A stretch of DNA of 64,000 nt from Acidimicrobium ferrooxidans DSM 10331 (GCF_000023265.1 NC_013124.1:310001-374000); one strand, 5' to 3'. Numbered from the stretch's first letter, positions 1 through 8,308 are shown. Numbers and translations are program-made. Notes: generated by a model not told the origin, from the sequence alone.

Positions 1-1264
1 CGTAGGTCTGCACGATGACGCCCACGGCGGGGTCGACGGCTGACTCGACGAGCCCGTCGCCGAGGTAGATGCCGACGTGTCCAGGGTCGGCCAGGGTTCC
101 GTCGCTACCAGGGACGAGCACCAGGTCACCAGGGGCGATCTCGCTCGGGGGGACTTGTACACCTTCGTTCATCTGCGACACGGTGTAGTGGTCGAGTGCC
201 ACTCCGGCCTGGGCCCAGGCCTCCATCGTGAGCCCGGAGCAGTCGAACACATTGGGTCCGGCACCGCCCCAGACGTAGGCGTCTCCCAGCTTCGAGAGGG
301 CGTAGTTCAGCACCACCTGCTCTTGGGGGGTGGTGCCCGAAGGGATCGTATAGCCGGCCGGAAGCCCATACTCACCGGCGGGCAGGTTGCCACCAAGCCC
401 CCCTGTGGCTGGAGGCGCGGCCGCCTGCTGTGCCGCCTGCTGTGCCGCCTGTTGGGCGGCTGCTTGCTGTGCCGCCTGCTCAGCTGCTGCTTGCTGGGCC
501 GCCTGCTCAGCTGCTGCTTGCTGTGCCGCCTGTTGGGCGGCTGCTTGCTCGGCGGCGGCGCGCGCGGCTGCAGCTTGCTGTGCCGCCTGCGCAGCTGCTG
601 CTTGCTGGGCCGCAGCCTGTTGGGCTTCTTGCTGGGCGACGAGCGTTTGAATCTGGGAGTTCACGCCCGCGAGCTCGTTGGCTGCTGCTTGCTCAGCGTT
701 CTTGGCGGTGGTCTGCTGGGAGGCGAGCTGGGCCACCAGCGTGCGTTGCCGTTGTTGCTGGGCAGCGAGCGTTGCCTGCTCTTGCTGGAGTTGCTGCTTG
801 GCAGCGACGTAGGCGCTGAGTGCCTGCTCCTGGATGGACGAAGCGACGTTGACATCCGTCTGGACGAGTGCTGACTGATTCGGGTTCGCCGAGAGGACCG
901 ACACGACGGTCGAGCCAGTGCCTCCGCGTGAGAAGATCGTGATCGCCTCGTCGACGACCTCCGCATGCAGCTGGTGCAGCCGCGTGAGTTGGTGGGCAAT
1001 GGCCTGGCGGACCGTGCTCTCCTCGCGCACCGTGGCTGCAAGGCCCGCTTGCGCAGCCGTCATCTGGGACGTGGCTTGGTTGTACTCGCTCTCGAGTGCA
1101 TTGAGCTTCTGAGCGATGGCCGCGGCTTGGGCGCGCATCGACGACACCGAGTCGACGAGACGTGGAGGTGGGCTGTCGACGTAGGAGAGGCCGATCAGGC
1201 CGACGAGCGCAAGTGTTGCGACGAGGTGGCCTGGTCGGGGGCGACAGGCGCGCCAGCGCGTCAC
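1..1264 (-). CDS. NlpC/P60 cell-wall hydrolase with coiled coil and Ala/Gln repeat linker (3' end outside window)
   Basis: Probable secreted peptidoglycan endopeptidase. From a GTG at 1264 the frame encodes a basic N-terminus, a hydrophobic signal/anchor segment at about residues 16-30, a coiled-coil region, a long low-complexity linker built on a 9-residue A/E/Q repeat, and then an NlpC/P60 domain. The catalytic Cys lies in DCSG at about residue 342 (bases 235-246), and GHVGIYLG near the window edge holds the His. At least 421 codons are present; the stop lies before base 1. The architecture resembles actinobacterial RipA/PcsB-type hydrolases. The GTG has no clear ribosome-binding site, so the start is uncertain. 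Confidence 0.85.
   Translation of the reverse strand, partial: MTRWRACRPRPGHLVATLALVGLIGLSYVDSPPPRLVDSVSSMRAQAAAIAQKLNALESEYNQATSQMTAAQAGLAATVREESTVRQAIAHQLTRLHQLHAEVVDEAITIFSRGGTGSTVVSVLSANPNQSALVQTDVNVASSIQEQALSAYVAAKQQLQQEQATLAAQQQRQRTLVAQLASQQTTAKNAEQAAANELAGVNSQIQTLVAQQEAQQAAAQQAAAAQAAQQAAAARAAAEQAAAQQAAQQAAAEQAAQQAAAEQAAQQAAAQQAAQQAAQQAAAPPATGGLGGNLPAGEYGLPAGYTIPSGTTPQEQVVLNYALSKLGDAYVWGGAGPNVFDCSGLTMEAWAQAGVALDHYTVSQMNEGVQVPPSEIAPGDLVLVPGSDGTLADPGHVGIYLGDGLVESAVDPAVGVIVQTY
435..640 (-). repeat. 27-bp periodic repeat inside the NlpC/P60 gene
   Basis: The octamer GCTTGCTG recurs on the plus strand at 462, 489, 516, then (one base changed) 543, then 573 and 600, giving steps of 27, 27, 27, 30 and 27 bases. 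On the coding strand one unit reads AAEQAAQQA. The array forms a flexible or helical Ala/Gln spacer between the coiled coil and the catalytic domain, and its copy number could vary between strains. Confidence 0.8.
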
Positions 1265-1573
1265 TGCGCTCGTGCGGGCGGCCTCGCGCTGTCTTGCTCC
1301 CCAAGGAGCGTGGAGACCACCTGATCGCTGCCGATGCGCGTCCGTGGCGCCAACCTCCTCGTGACCCGTCGCGTGTTCTTGGTCCTTGGATCGGCACGCA
1401 GCCTATCACTCCTGAAGGGTGTCGGAGGGTCGCGCTAGATCTCGCCTCGGCGGACGGGCTCCGCGGCGCCCGCCGTCCGATGCCAGATGGCGACTTGCTC
1501 TCGGCGCGTGGAGCCTCGCGACATCGCTCGGAGCGTTGGGTCCGGGGATGTCCAACCATACGAGGAGCCACCC
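1265..1573. other. Intergenic region between divergent NlpC/P60 and ArdC-like genes
   Basis: About 310 bases with no convincing gene; open frames here are antisense or extensions without ribosome-binding sites. It must carry the promoters of both flanking genes. On the minus strand AGGAGG lies about 100 nt before the NlpC start but is not followed by an in-frame start at normal spacing. Confidence 0.5.
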
Positions 1574-2389
1574 ATGCCTGCTGCGCTCGATCGATCCCGT
1601 CTGCTCGAGGAGCTCACCGATGGCGTTCTCGCGCTCACGCAGTCGGAGCCCTGGCGGCGCTACCTCGACGTGCAGCGCCGCTTCCATCGCTACAGTCCAC
1701 AGAACGTCCTGCTCATCGACCGTCAGCGGCCATCGGCGACGCTGGTCGCTGGCTTTCGTCAGTGGCAGCGCCTTGGCCGGAGCGTTCGTCGTGGTGAGCA
1801 CGGAATCTGGATCGTCGCCCCGATGCGAGTGCGACGGACGACCTCGGACGATCTCGACGAGGAGGTGCTGGCTGGCTTTCGGTGGGTCTGCGTCTTCGAC
1901 GTGGCGCAGACCGAAGGCGCTGCGCTTCCCGAGGTAGCGACCCGCCTCGTCGGAGAGGATCCGGCTGGGGTCCTCGCCAAGCTCGGCGGCGTCGCTCACG
2001 CACTCGGCTTTGCCGTCGAGGATCACCGCTTCGAGGGGGCGACCAACGGCGACTGTTCGCACGAGCAGCGACGCATCCGCCTCTCCAGCGAGGTCTCGCC
2101 GCGCCAGCGCGTCAAGACGCTGGCCCACGAGCTCGCGCACGCGCTCATGCACGAGCGACTCGAGTCGCGTCCGCAGGCGGAGCTCGAAGCCGAGTCGGTG
2201 GCCTACATCGTGTGTCGTGCGCTCGGGATCGACGCCTCGAACTTTTCGTTCGGGTACGTCGCGAGCTGGGCTGGAGGAGGCGCGGCGGCTGTGCGTGGCA
2301 TCAAGGCCTCGTGTGTACGCATCCAGCGAGCGTCCGCGCAGATCCTCGAGCTCGCTGGCTTCGGCGTCCCCTCGGGAGCGGGCTCCTAG
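1574..2389 (+). CDS. ArdC-like protein with zincin metallopeptidase motif
   Basis: 271 residues from the ATG at 1574, preceded by GAGGAG six nt upstream; the frame is open further 5' but without a better start. The N-terminal part (about 1-130) looks like the ArdC N-terminal ssDNA-binding domain, with RYSPQNVLLI and the WQRLGRSVRRGE segment. The C-terminal part has the zinc site HELAH (His185, Glu186, His189) and a downstream ELEAES segment that probably supplies the third ligand. Members of this family include plasmid anti-restriction proteins and IrrE/ImmA-like peptidases. No plasmid or restriction gene is adjacent, so its role here is unknown. Its stop overlaps that of the converging permease fragment. 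Confidence 0.75.
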   Translation: MPAALDRSRLLEELTDGVLALTQSEPWRRYLDVQRRFHRYSPQNVLLIDRQRPSATLVAGFRQWQRLGRSVRRGEHGIWIVAPMRVRRTTSDDLDEEVLAGFRWVCVFDVAQTEGAALPEVATRLVGEDPAGVLAKLGGVAHALGFAVEDHRFEGATNGDCSHEQRRIRLSSEVSPRQRVKTLAHELAHALMHERLESRPQAELEAESVAYIVCRALGIDASNFSFGYVASWAGGGAAAVRGIKASCVRIQRASAQILELAGFGVPSGAGS

Positions 2390-3198
2390 TCGGTGCGTGA
2401 GAACTGCCAGATGGCTACGCCGAGCAGACTCACCGCAGCGAGTGCGACGAGACCCACCTCGAGCAGGGTCGGGAGGCGATAGCTACCCCAGGTGATCCCA
2501 GCCCCGAGGATGCGAGCGAGGGGTGCCGGTACCGACACGTACTCGAAGACCGCACGGCGAAGCGGATCGACCGCGTACGACAGCGGATCGAACCGCGTGA
2601 GCACCTTCAGCCACGTCGGCAAGTCGCCCGTGGGGAACACCGCCCCCGACAGGAAGAACATGGGCAGCACGATGAACTGCGTCACCATCTGGAAGCTCTC
2701 CACCTGAGCGATCCGGCTGGCGACGAGGACGCCGAAGGACGTCAGCGCGAACGCCGTCAGGCCCATCTCACCAAGCATCGTCAGGAGGAGGAGTGGACGA
2801 TAGGGCACCCCGACCGCGCCAGCGAGCACCAACATGATCGCGCCCTGGATCGTCGCAACGGTGGCCCCGCCGAGTGCCTTGCCCAGCACGAGCGACCATC
2901 GACTGACCGGTGCGACCAGCATCTCACGCAGGAAGCCAAACTCGCGGTCCCAGACGATCGAGATCGCCGAGAAGATGGAGGTGAACAGGATCGTCATCGC
3001 GATGACGCCGGGGAACATGAACGTACGGAAGTTGAAGTGCGCGGAGCTGACGACGATGCCGGAGAGTCCGGTTCCGAGCACGAAGAGGAAGAGCACCGGC
3101 TGCACGAGTGAGGTGATGATGCGCAAGCGATTGCGCGCGAAGCGAATCAGTTCACGCTTCCACACGATGCGCACCGCTCGAAGTGGGCTTCCCCCCAT
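2386..3198 (-). pseudogene. ABC-2 permease (DrrB-type), 3' part separated from its 5' end by an IS element
   Basis: 270 codons of a daunorubicin-resistance-type ABC-2 membrane subunit: a basic cytoplasmic segment (VWKRELIRFARNRLR) followed by about six hydrophobic segments. The ATG at 3198 is only about five bases outside the IS3 element and has no native ribosome-binding site. The true start is at 4546 on the far side of the element, where a 32-codon fragment overlaps the ATPase stop. All membrane segments are intact, so a truncated product is possible if the element drives expression, but the gene is formally interrupted. Confidence 0.85.
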
Positions 3199-3216
3199 TT
3201 GCTTGACAGTCTGAAT

Positions 3217-4095
3217 TTAGGCCACGGCCACCTCCCGGCAGGCCCAGGAGAGCTCGTACTCGACGGGCGGTAGGTACCCGAGGCTTGAGTGCAGGCGGAC
3301 CGTGTTGTAACGGTGAATCCAGCTAGCGATGGCAGAGCGAGCCCCTGAGAGGTTCGCGAAGCGGTAGCGAGCCACCAGCTCGCGCTTCAAGCTCCCGAAG
3401 AAGGACTCGGCCACGGCGTTGTCGTAGCAGGTCGCGACCCTCCCCACCGACTGGCGAATGCCAAGGGTCGCGAGCAGGCTCCGTACCTTCCGGGAGAGGT
3501 ACTGGCTGCCGCGATCGCTGTGAAAGATCGCCCCAGCCAGGCTGCCCCGAGTCCCGAGTGCTTCGCGGATCGCCTCGACCACCAGGTCATCGGGCATGTG
3601 ACGCCCAAGTGACCAGCCCACGATGCGCCTCGAGCCAAGATCTGCCACCGTGGCGAGATAGCAGAACCCCTCATCGGTGCGGACGTAGGTGATGTCGCTC
3701 ACATACCTGCGCTTCGGCTCACCAGGAGCGAAGTCCTGACGGACGAGGTCCGGGAGCGCTGCGTCCTCTCCCCGCCTCGTCGTGACTACGAAGCGCCGGC
3801 GTGGGCCCGCTGCCATCTCGAGCTCGCGCATCAGGCGTTCCACCCGCTTGTGGTTCACGCAGAACCCGCGCCGTCGCAGCTCGTGGGTGATGCGGGGGCT
3901 GCCGTAGGTGCCGTCGCTCTCGTGCCAGATGGCGCGAAGCTCGCTCGCGAGCACCAGGTGCTCGGGATCCTCGCCTCGGTCCCGACGGTGTCGCCAGGCG
4001 TAGTAGGCCTGGCGAGAGACCCCGATGACTCGTGCTGCTGCCGCTACAGAGAAGCCCTTGGCCTCCTGGCGGGAGATCCAGTGGTAGCGGCTCAC
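3217..4095 (-). CDS. IS3-family transposase OrfB (DDE catalytic subunit)
   Basis: 292 residues. An N-terminal HTH_21-type helper region (GVSRQAYYAWRHR) precedes an rve integrase core. The catalytic triad is visible: Asp in YVSDITYV, Asp in FHSDRGSQY and Glu in DNAVAESFFGSLK. The C-terminus has the family's YNTVRLHSSLGY motif. Translation starts at a GTG whose GTGA overlaps the orfA stop, so it may be made by coupled re-initiation or by a frameshifted OrfAB fusion, as in other IS3 elements. Confidence 0.95.
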   Translation of the reverse strand: MSRYHWISRQEAKGFSVAAAARVIGVSRQAYYAWRHRRDRGEDPEHLVLASELRAIWHESDGTYGSPRITHELRRRGFCVNHKRVERLMRELEMAAGPRRRFVVTTRRGEDAALPDLVRQDFAPGEPKRRYVSDITYVRTDEGFCYLATVADLGSRRIVGWSLGRHMPDDLVVEAIREALGTRGSLAGAIFHSDRGSQYLSRKVRSLLATLGIRQSVGRVATCYDNAVAESFFGSLKRELVARYRFANLSGARSAIASWIHRYNTVRLHSSLGYLPPVEYELSWACREVAVA

Positions 4096-4421
4096 TGTCC
4101 CCCCTCCTTCACCCAGAAGGCCATCGCTCGCTTGAGCAGCTCGCGTTCCACGGTGAGCTGCTTGACCTGGCGGCGCAGCCGTGTCAGCTCCTCGCGCTCG
4201 GCGCTCGTCAGGCCCTCTCGCTCACCTCGGTCGATGCGTTCCTGACGGACCCAGTTACCAAGGGTCTGCTCGTTGATGCCAAGCTCACGGGCGACGTCAG
4301 CGATGGTGCGGCGCTGGTCGAGAACCAACGCTGCCGCGTCCTTGCGGAACTGGCTCGGGTAGCGGCCGCGTCGTCGTCCAGCGGGGCCGTCGCCCGGTGG
4401 TGGGTTCGGTGTCTGGCTCAT
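4092..4421 (-). CDS. IS3-family transposase OrfA (HTH DNA-binding subunit)
   Basis: 109 residues. A helix-turn-helix (TIADVARELGINEQTLGNWV) recognises the element ends and is followed by a leucine-zipper-like coiled coil (LTRLRRQVKQL...LKRAMAF), as in IS3-family OrfA proteins. A strong AGGAGG lies seven nt before the ATG. It is paired with OrfB through a 4-base overlap. Confidence 0.93.
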   Translation of the reverse strand: MSQTPNPPPGDGPAGRRRGRYPSQFRKDAAALVLDQRRTIADVARELGINEQTLGNWVRQERIDRGEREGLTSAEREELTRLRRQVKQLTVERELLKRAMAFWVKEGGQ

Positions 4422-4446
4422 CCCTTCCTCCTATAGCAGGTGTCAA

Positions 4447-4546
4447 CCTGGAGGGGGGAAGGCCAAAGGTCGTCCGACACACGACCTTCTGCCTGGGCGT
4501 AGCCCTCCCGATAGGCGTTGTCGAACACGGCTGCTTCGGTGGTCAT
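4447..4546 (-). pseudogene. 5' fragment of the interrupted ABC-2 permease gene
   Basis: About 32 native codons, starting MTTEAAVFDNAYREGYAQ and ending at PSPLQ where the IS begins. The ATG at 4546 overlaps the ATPase stop codon as ATGA, the classic coupling of a drrA-drrB pair. Beyond the junction the frame runs into IS sequence and stops within about ten codons. This fragment shows that the element landed inside the permease coding sequence rather than between genes. Confidence 0.8.
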
Positions 4547-5583
4547 GATCGCATCCTCGCTCGCATGAAGGGATTGGCACGGAGGCCCTCGAGACTCGAG
4601 CGTTCGGCGTCGCGGATCGTGCGACCCGTGTAGGTCATGAAGACGTCGTCCAGGGTAGGTCGTGCAACCCGGACCGACGTGATGGCAACCTGCAGTTCGG
4701 CGAAGAGTCTCGGAACGAACTCCTCCCCGTTGGCGACCTGGAGGAGGATTCCGTCGTCGCTGTGGCGGGCCTCGATGCCGAAGTGCTCGCCGATGGCTTC
4801 GATCGCGCGCTCGTCGTCGGCGGTGCGCAACTCGATGCGGTCGGTGCCCACGCTCGCCTTCAGGGCCTCGGGTGTGCCACCGGCCACGATCTCCCCGTGG
4901 TCCATGATGGCGATGCGATCGCAGAACTCGGCCTCGTCCATGTAGTGCGTCGTCATGAAAATGGTGATCTGCTCGCGCTGCTGGAGCTCTCGGATGTAGG
5001 ACCAGATGCCTGCGCGCGTCTGCGGGTCGAGGCCGACCGTGGGTTCGTCGAGGAAGAGCACCCGTGGAGCGTGGAGCAGACCGCGTGCGATCTCGAGCCT
5101 GCGCTTCATGCCGCCGGAGAACGTCTTGACGCTGCTGCGTCAGCGATCGCCGAGCCCCACCATGTCCAGGACGAAGTCGATGCGCTCGGCCACCCGCTCG
5201 CGGTCCACGCCGTAGAGCTCGGCGTGAAACCGCAAGTTCTCCTCTGCGGTGAGGTAGTCGTCGAGTGTGCTGTCTTGGAAGACGAGGCCGATATTGCGCC
5301 GTACTCGTGCGCGCTCGCGCGCGACGTCATGGCCACCGACCGTCGCACTGCCCGCCGTCGGGGTCAGGAGCGTGCAGAGCATCGAGATGGTCGTGGACTT
5401 GCCGGCGCCATTGGGGCCGAGGAAGCCGAAGATCTCGCCTGCACCCACGCGGAAGCTCACGCCTCGAACCGCTTCGACCTCACCGAAGCGCTTGGCGAGG
5501 CCTCGCACCTCCAGTGCATACGGCGGTGGCGGCTCCGCATCGACGAGGCTCGGTGTCGTGGTCGTGGCCGGCTCCGTACTCAT
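4543..5583 (-). pseudogene. ABC exporter ATPase (DrrA-type) with one in-frame TGA
   Basis: A 346-residue DrrA-like ATPase if the internal stop is ignored. Walker A is GPNGAGKST, the signature region is FSGGMKRRLE and Walker B is VLFLDEP; the C-terminal extension is typical of drug or lipid exporters. A TGA at 5140-5142 falls after VGLGDR, and the same frame resumes at once with RSSVKTFSGGM. A CGA-to-TGA change would explain it. The stop separates Walker A from the signature motif, so neither half can work alone. The start is the ATG at 5583 with GGAGG upstream. A sequencing error or readthrough cannot be excluded. Confidence 0.85.
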
Positions 5584-5593
5584 CGATCACCTC

Positions 5594-5617
5594 CATGCGC
5601 CGAAAGCTTGGCGCATG
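5594..5617 (-). promoter_or_regulatory. Inverted repeat upstream of the DrrA-type ATPase gene
   Basis: Arms CATGCGCC (5594-5601) and GGCGCATG (5610-5617) form a perfect 8-bp inverted repeat with an 8-base spacer, just upstream of the ATPase ribosome-binding site. The size suits a TetR or PadR dimer site, or a leader hairpin. Drug exporters of this type are often repressor-controlled, but no adjacent repressor gene is seen. Confidence 0.5.
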
Positions 5618-5669
5618 CAACCACCCTAAGGGCTCCGGGTGGACGCCGCTACGCGTGGAGAACGCGCGC

Positions 5670-6884
5670 CTAGCGCAGGCGCATTCCCGAGATCGCTCGA
5701 GCGATGATCAGGCGCTGGATCTCGCTTGTTCCCTCGAAGATGGTGTAGATCTTGGCGTCGCGATGCCAGCGCTCGACCGGGTTCTCTCGTACGTACCCGT
5801 AGCCCCCAAGGATTTGGATGGCCTCCTCGGTGACGCGAACGGCGACCTCGCCGGCGTGGAGTTTGGCCATGGAGCCCTCGGCGTGCTCGAACCGCTGTCC
5901 CTGGGCCGCCATCCAGGCTGCGCGGTGCACGAGAAGACGCGCGGTGTCGACGGCGAGCGCCATGTCGGCCAGCTTGAAGGCGATGCCCTGGTTCTCGATG
6001 ATCGGTCGGCCGAACTGGACGCGTTCCTTGGCGTAGTCGAGAGCCCATTCGTAAGCGGCACGAGCGATACCGACCGCTTGTGCGCCGACGAGCGGGCGGG
6101 AGGCCTCGAAGGTCGCCATCGCGGCTTGGGATTGGGCGCGCTTGCCCTCTCGGGCACGGGCCAGCCGCTCGTCGAGCCGTTCCTTGCCGCCGAGCAGCGC
6201 CGACCCGGGCAGTCGCACGTCCTCGAGGATGACCTCGGCCGTGTGCGAGGCGCGGATACCCATCTTCTTGAACTTCTGCCCCATGCGCAGGCCAGGGGTG
6301 TTGGGAGCGATGACGAAGCTGGCCTGGCCACGGGCGCCCAGTTCCGGCTCGACGCTCGCCACGACGACATGGATGTCGGCGATCCCGCCGTTGGTGATCC
6401 AGGTCTTCGTGCCGTTCAGGGTCCACGTATCGGTGGCCGGGTCGTAGACCGCGCGAGTGCGCAGCGAGGAGACGTCGCTGCCTGCGTCGGGCTCGCTCAC
6501 GCAGAACGCGGCGAGGTTGGGGTGGTCGGCAGTCCCGAAGCACTGCGGCACCCACTCGGCGATCTGCTCGGGGGTGCCGTTGGCCACGATGCCCGAGACG
6601 GCGAGCGTCGAGCCGAAGATCGCGAGCGTGATACCCGCGTCGCCCCAGCAGAGCTCCTCGAGCACGAGCGGCATCGTGAGACCGGTCTTGTCGGCGAACG
6701 CGTTCAGCATGAAGTCGTAGGAGTACAGGCCGATGCGGGCCGCTTCCTCGATGATGGGCCGTGGCGTCTCTTCACGTTCATCCCATTCGTGAGCGGCGGG
6801 ACGAATGGTCTCAGCGGCAAAGGTGTGAGCCCACTCGCGCAGCTGTTGCTGTTCGTCGGTGAGTGCGAGGGAAAAGGGTTCCAC
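5670..6884 (-). CDS. Acyl-CoA dehydrogenase
   Basis: 404 residues, the usual length for the family. It oxidises acyl-CoA to enoyl-CoA with FAD and passes electrons to EtfAB (encoded at 52240-53974). Visible signatures include AAFCVSEPDAGSD and the C-terminal QILGGYGYVRENPVERWHRD. The conserved FEGTSEIQRLIIA carries an acidic residue near the usual catalytic position. It starts at GTG 6884 with a near-perfect AAAGGAGGT upstream. Substrate class cannot be told; it could be a short- or medium-chain enzyme. A palindromic operator lies just upstream. Confidence 0.9.
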   Translation of the reverse strand: MEPFSLALTDEQQQLREWAHTFAAETIRPAAHEWDEREETPRPIIEEAARIGLYSYDFMLNAFADKTGLTMPLVLEELCWGDAGITLAIFGSTLAVSGIVANGTPEQIAEWVPQCFGTADHPNLAAFCVSEPDAGSDVSSLRTRAVYDPATDTWTLNGTKTWITNGGIADIHVVVASVEPELGARGQASFVIAPNTPGLRMGQKFKKMGIRASHTAEVILEDVRLPGSALLGGKERLDERLARAREGKRAQSQAAMATFEASRPLVGAQAVGIARAAYEWALDYAKERVQFGRPIIENQGIAFKLADMALAVDTARLLVHRAAWMAAQGQRFEHAEGSMAKLHAGEVAVRVTEEAIQILGGYGYVRENPVERWHRDAKIYTIFEGTSEIQRLIIARAISGMRLR

Positions 6885-6913
6885 GGGGACCTCCTTTCGC
6901 GCGAAGCGCGAAC

Positions 6914-6929
6914 GTTACCGAGTGGTAAC
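6914..6929 (-). promoter_or_regulatory. Palindromic operator candidate before the acyl-CoA dehydrogenase gene
   Basis: GTTACC-GAGT-GGTAAC is a perfect inverted repeat about 30 bases upstream of the GTG start. A second repeat, TTCGCG/CGCGAA, lies between it and the ribosome-binding site (6896-6912). The form is typical of TetR-family operators that respond to acyl-CoA. The cognate regulator is not obvious in this window. Confidence 0.55.
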
Positions 6930-6960
6930 CATAGCGCTGGCTTCGAGGCCGCGCAAGGCA

Positions 6961-8301
6961 TCAAGCCGGCAGGATCTCGGGCCCGTTAGGGGTGTCACGT
7001 ACCTGGTAACCGAGGGCGGCGATCTCGGCGCGGAGCGCATCGGCGCGCGCGAAGTCGCGATCGCGCTTGGCGTGGTCGCGTTCGGCGACCAGCGCAGTGA
7101 CCTCCGATGGAATCGAGGCACGCGGGGGCACGGGGAGCCCGAGCGTCTCCAGCATCGCAGCGAGCGCTGCGCGTCGGCGGTTAGCGAGAGCGCTCTCGCC
7201 CGCGAGCGCCGCCGAGCGCGCAGCACGGGCGGCTTCGGCCATGACGGCGAGTGCGGCGGGCGTGTCGAGGTCGTCGGCGAGGGCAGCGTCGAACTCCTCG
7301 AGATCCGCTGGTTCGGCCGCACGGGCGTCGCCTGCGCCGGCTTGGCTGTCGAGGCGGGCGAGCTGCGCGGCCGCTTGCTCAAGTGTGGTGGTGGTCAGCT
7401 CTACTGGGCTGCGGTAGTGGGCGCGAAGATACGCCAGTCGGACCACCCGTCCGCCGGCGCTCGCGATCGCATCGTGGAGGCCGAAGGTGTTGCCCAGCGA
7501 CTTCGACATCTTCTCGCCTTCGAGCTCCACGAAGGCGTTGTGGACCCAGTGCTGTGCGAACCCCATGTCGAGGAGGGAGGCCTGGGCGCGCTCGTTCTCG
7601 TGGTGCGGGAATACAAGGTCCATGCCACCGCCGTGGAGGTCGAACGTCGATCCGAGGAGTTCGGTCGACATCGCGACGCACTCGGTGTGCCAGCCGGGGC
7701 GGCCGTAGCCGAGGCTGGTCGCGAAGCCGTAGGCGTCGCTCTCCACGGTCTTCCAGAGCGCGAAGTCCAGCGGGGAGCGCTTCGCGTCGTCGACCTCGAC
7801 GCGCGCCCCAGCGCGTAGCTCCTCGAGGGCTTGGTGCTTCAGGAGGCCATAGTCGGGGACGTGATCGACGCTCAGATAGACGCCGTTCTTCGTCATGTAG
7901 GCGTGGCCGCGGTCGACGAGGCGCTCGATGAGGGCGACCATGGCATCGAGCCATTCGCTCGCGTGCGGTGCGACCGTCGGTCGACGGACGCCGAGCGCAT
8001 CGATCGCGTCCCACCAGCGGGACTCGTAGCGCTCGGCGATCGCTGGCGGGGTCACCCCTTCACGAGCTGCACGATCGACGATCTTGTCGTCGATGTCGGT
8101 GATGTTCGAGACGAAGCGTACCGGAGCCACGAGCCGCTCGAGGGTCCGCCGGAGGGTGTCGAACACGACGGCGAGCCGTCCGTGGCCGAGGTGCGGGTCG
8201 TCGTAGACGGTGGGGCCGCAGACGTAGACGGTGACCTGCTCAGGGGTCCCAGGGGTAAGCTGAATGAGCTCGCGGCGGGCAGTGTCGTAGAGCCTGAGCA
8301 T
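6961..8301 (-). CDS. cysS: Cysteinyl-tRNA synthetase
   Basis: 446 residues, class Ia synthetase that charges tRNA-Cys. Motifs are CGPTVYDDPHLGHGR (HIGH-like site with the zinc Cys), GWHTECVAMS, HGGGMDLVFPHHENERAQ (zinc ligands) and KMSKSLGN. The open frame extends about 74 codons further upstream, but MLRLYD at 8301 is the natural N-terminus and lies 7 nt after a TAGACT -10 element. Divergent from valS. The short insert and normal length argue against the related mycothiol ligase MshC. Confidence 0.93.
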   Translation of the reverse strand: MLRLYDTARRELIQLTPGTPEQVTVYVCGPTVYDDPHLGHGRLAVVFDTLRRTLERLVAPVRFVSNITDIDDKIVDRAAREGVTPPAIAERYESRWWDAIDALGVRRPTVAPHASEWLDAMVALIERLVDRGHAYMTKNGVYLSVDHVPDYGLLKHQALEELRAGARVEVDDAKRSPLDFALWKTVESDAYGFATSLGYGRPGWHTECVAMSTELLGSTFDLHGGGMDLVFPHHENERAQASLLDMGFAQHWVHNAFVELEGEKMSKSLGNTFGLHDAIASAGGRVVRLAYLRAHYRSPVELTTTTLEQAAAQLARLDSQAGAGDARAAEPADLEEFDAALADDLDTPAALAVMAEAARAARSAALAGESALANRRRAALAAMLETLGLPVPPRASIPSEVTALVAERDHAKRDRDFARADALRAEIAALGYQVRDTPNGPEILPA

Positions 8302-8308
8302 CCACCGA

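Larger units (their letters stand above)
3203..4446 (-). mobile_element. IS3-family insertion sequence, about 1.24 kb
   Basis: Two overlapping transposase genes lie between imperfect terminal inverted repeats. Read inward, the ends begin TTGACAGTCTG (from 3203) and TTGACACCTG (from 4446). The real tips may be the TG dinucleotides one base further in, as is usual for IS3 elements. I see no clean target duplication (flanks end TTGC and begin CCTG). Both open reading frames are full length, so the element looks recent and potentially active. It sits inside the 5' end of an ABC-2 permease gene. Confidence 0.85.

Noticed and set aside
435-640. Repeat block as a CRISPR array
   Set aside because: The repeats are coding, in-frame and without unique spacers.
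3203-3208. TTGACA at the IS end as an outward promoter for the permease fragment
   Set aside because: The hexamer reads into the element, not out of it, and no -10 follows at the right spacing.
5265-6989. 574-codon open frame on the plus strand opposite the acyl-CoA dehydrogenase
   Set aside because: It is antisense to a gene with full family motifs; such long shadows are expected at this GC content.
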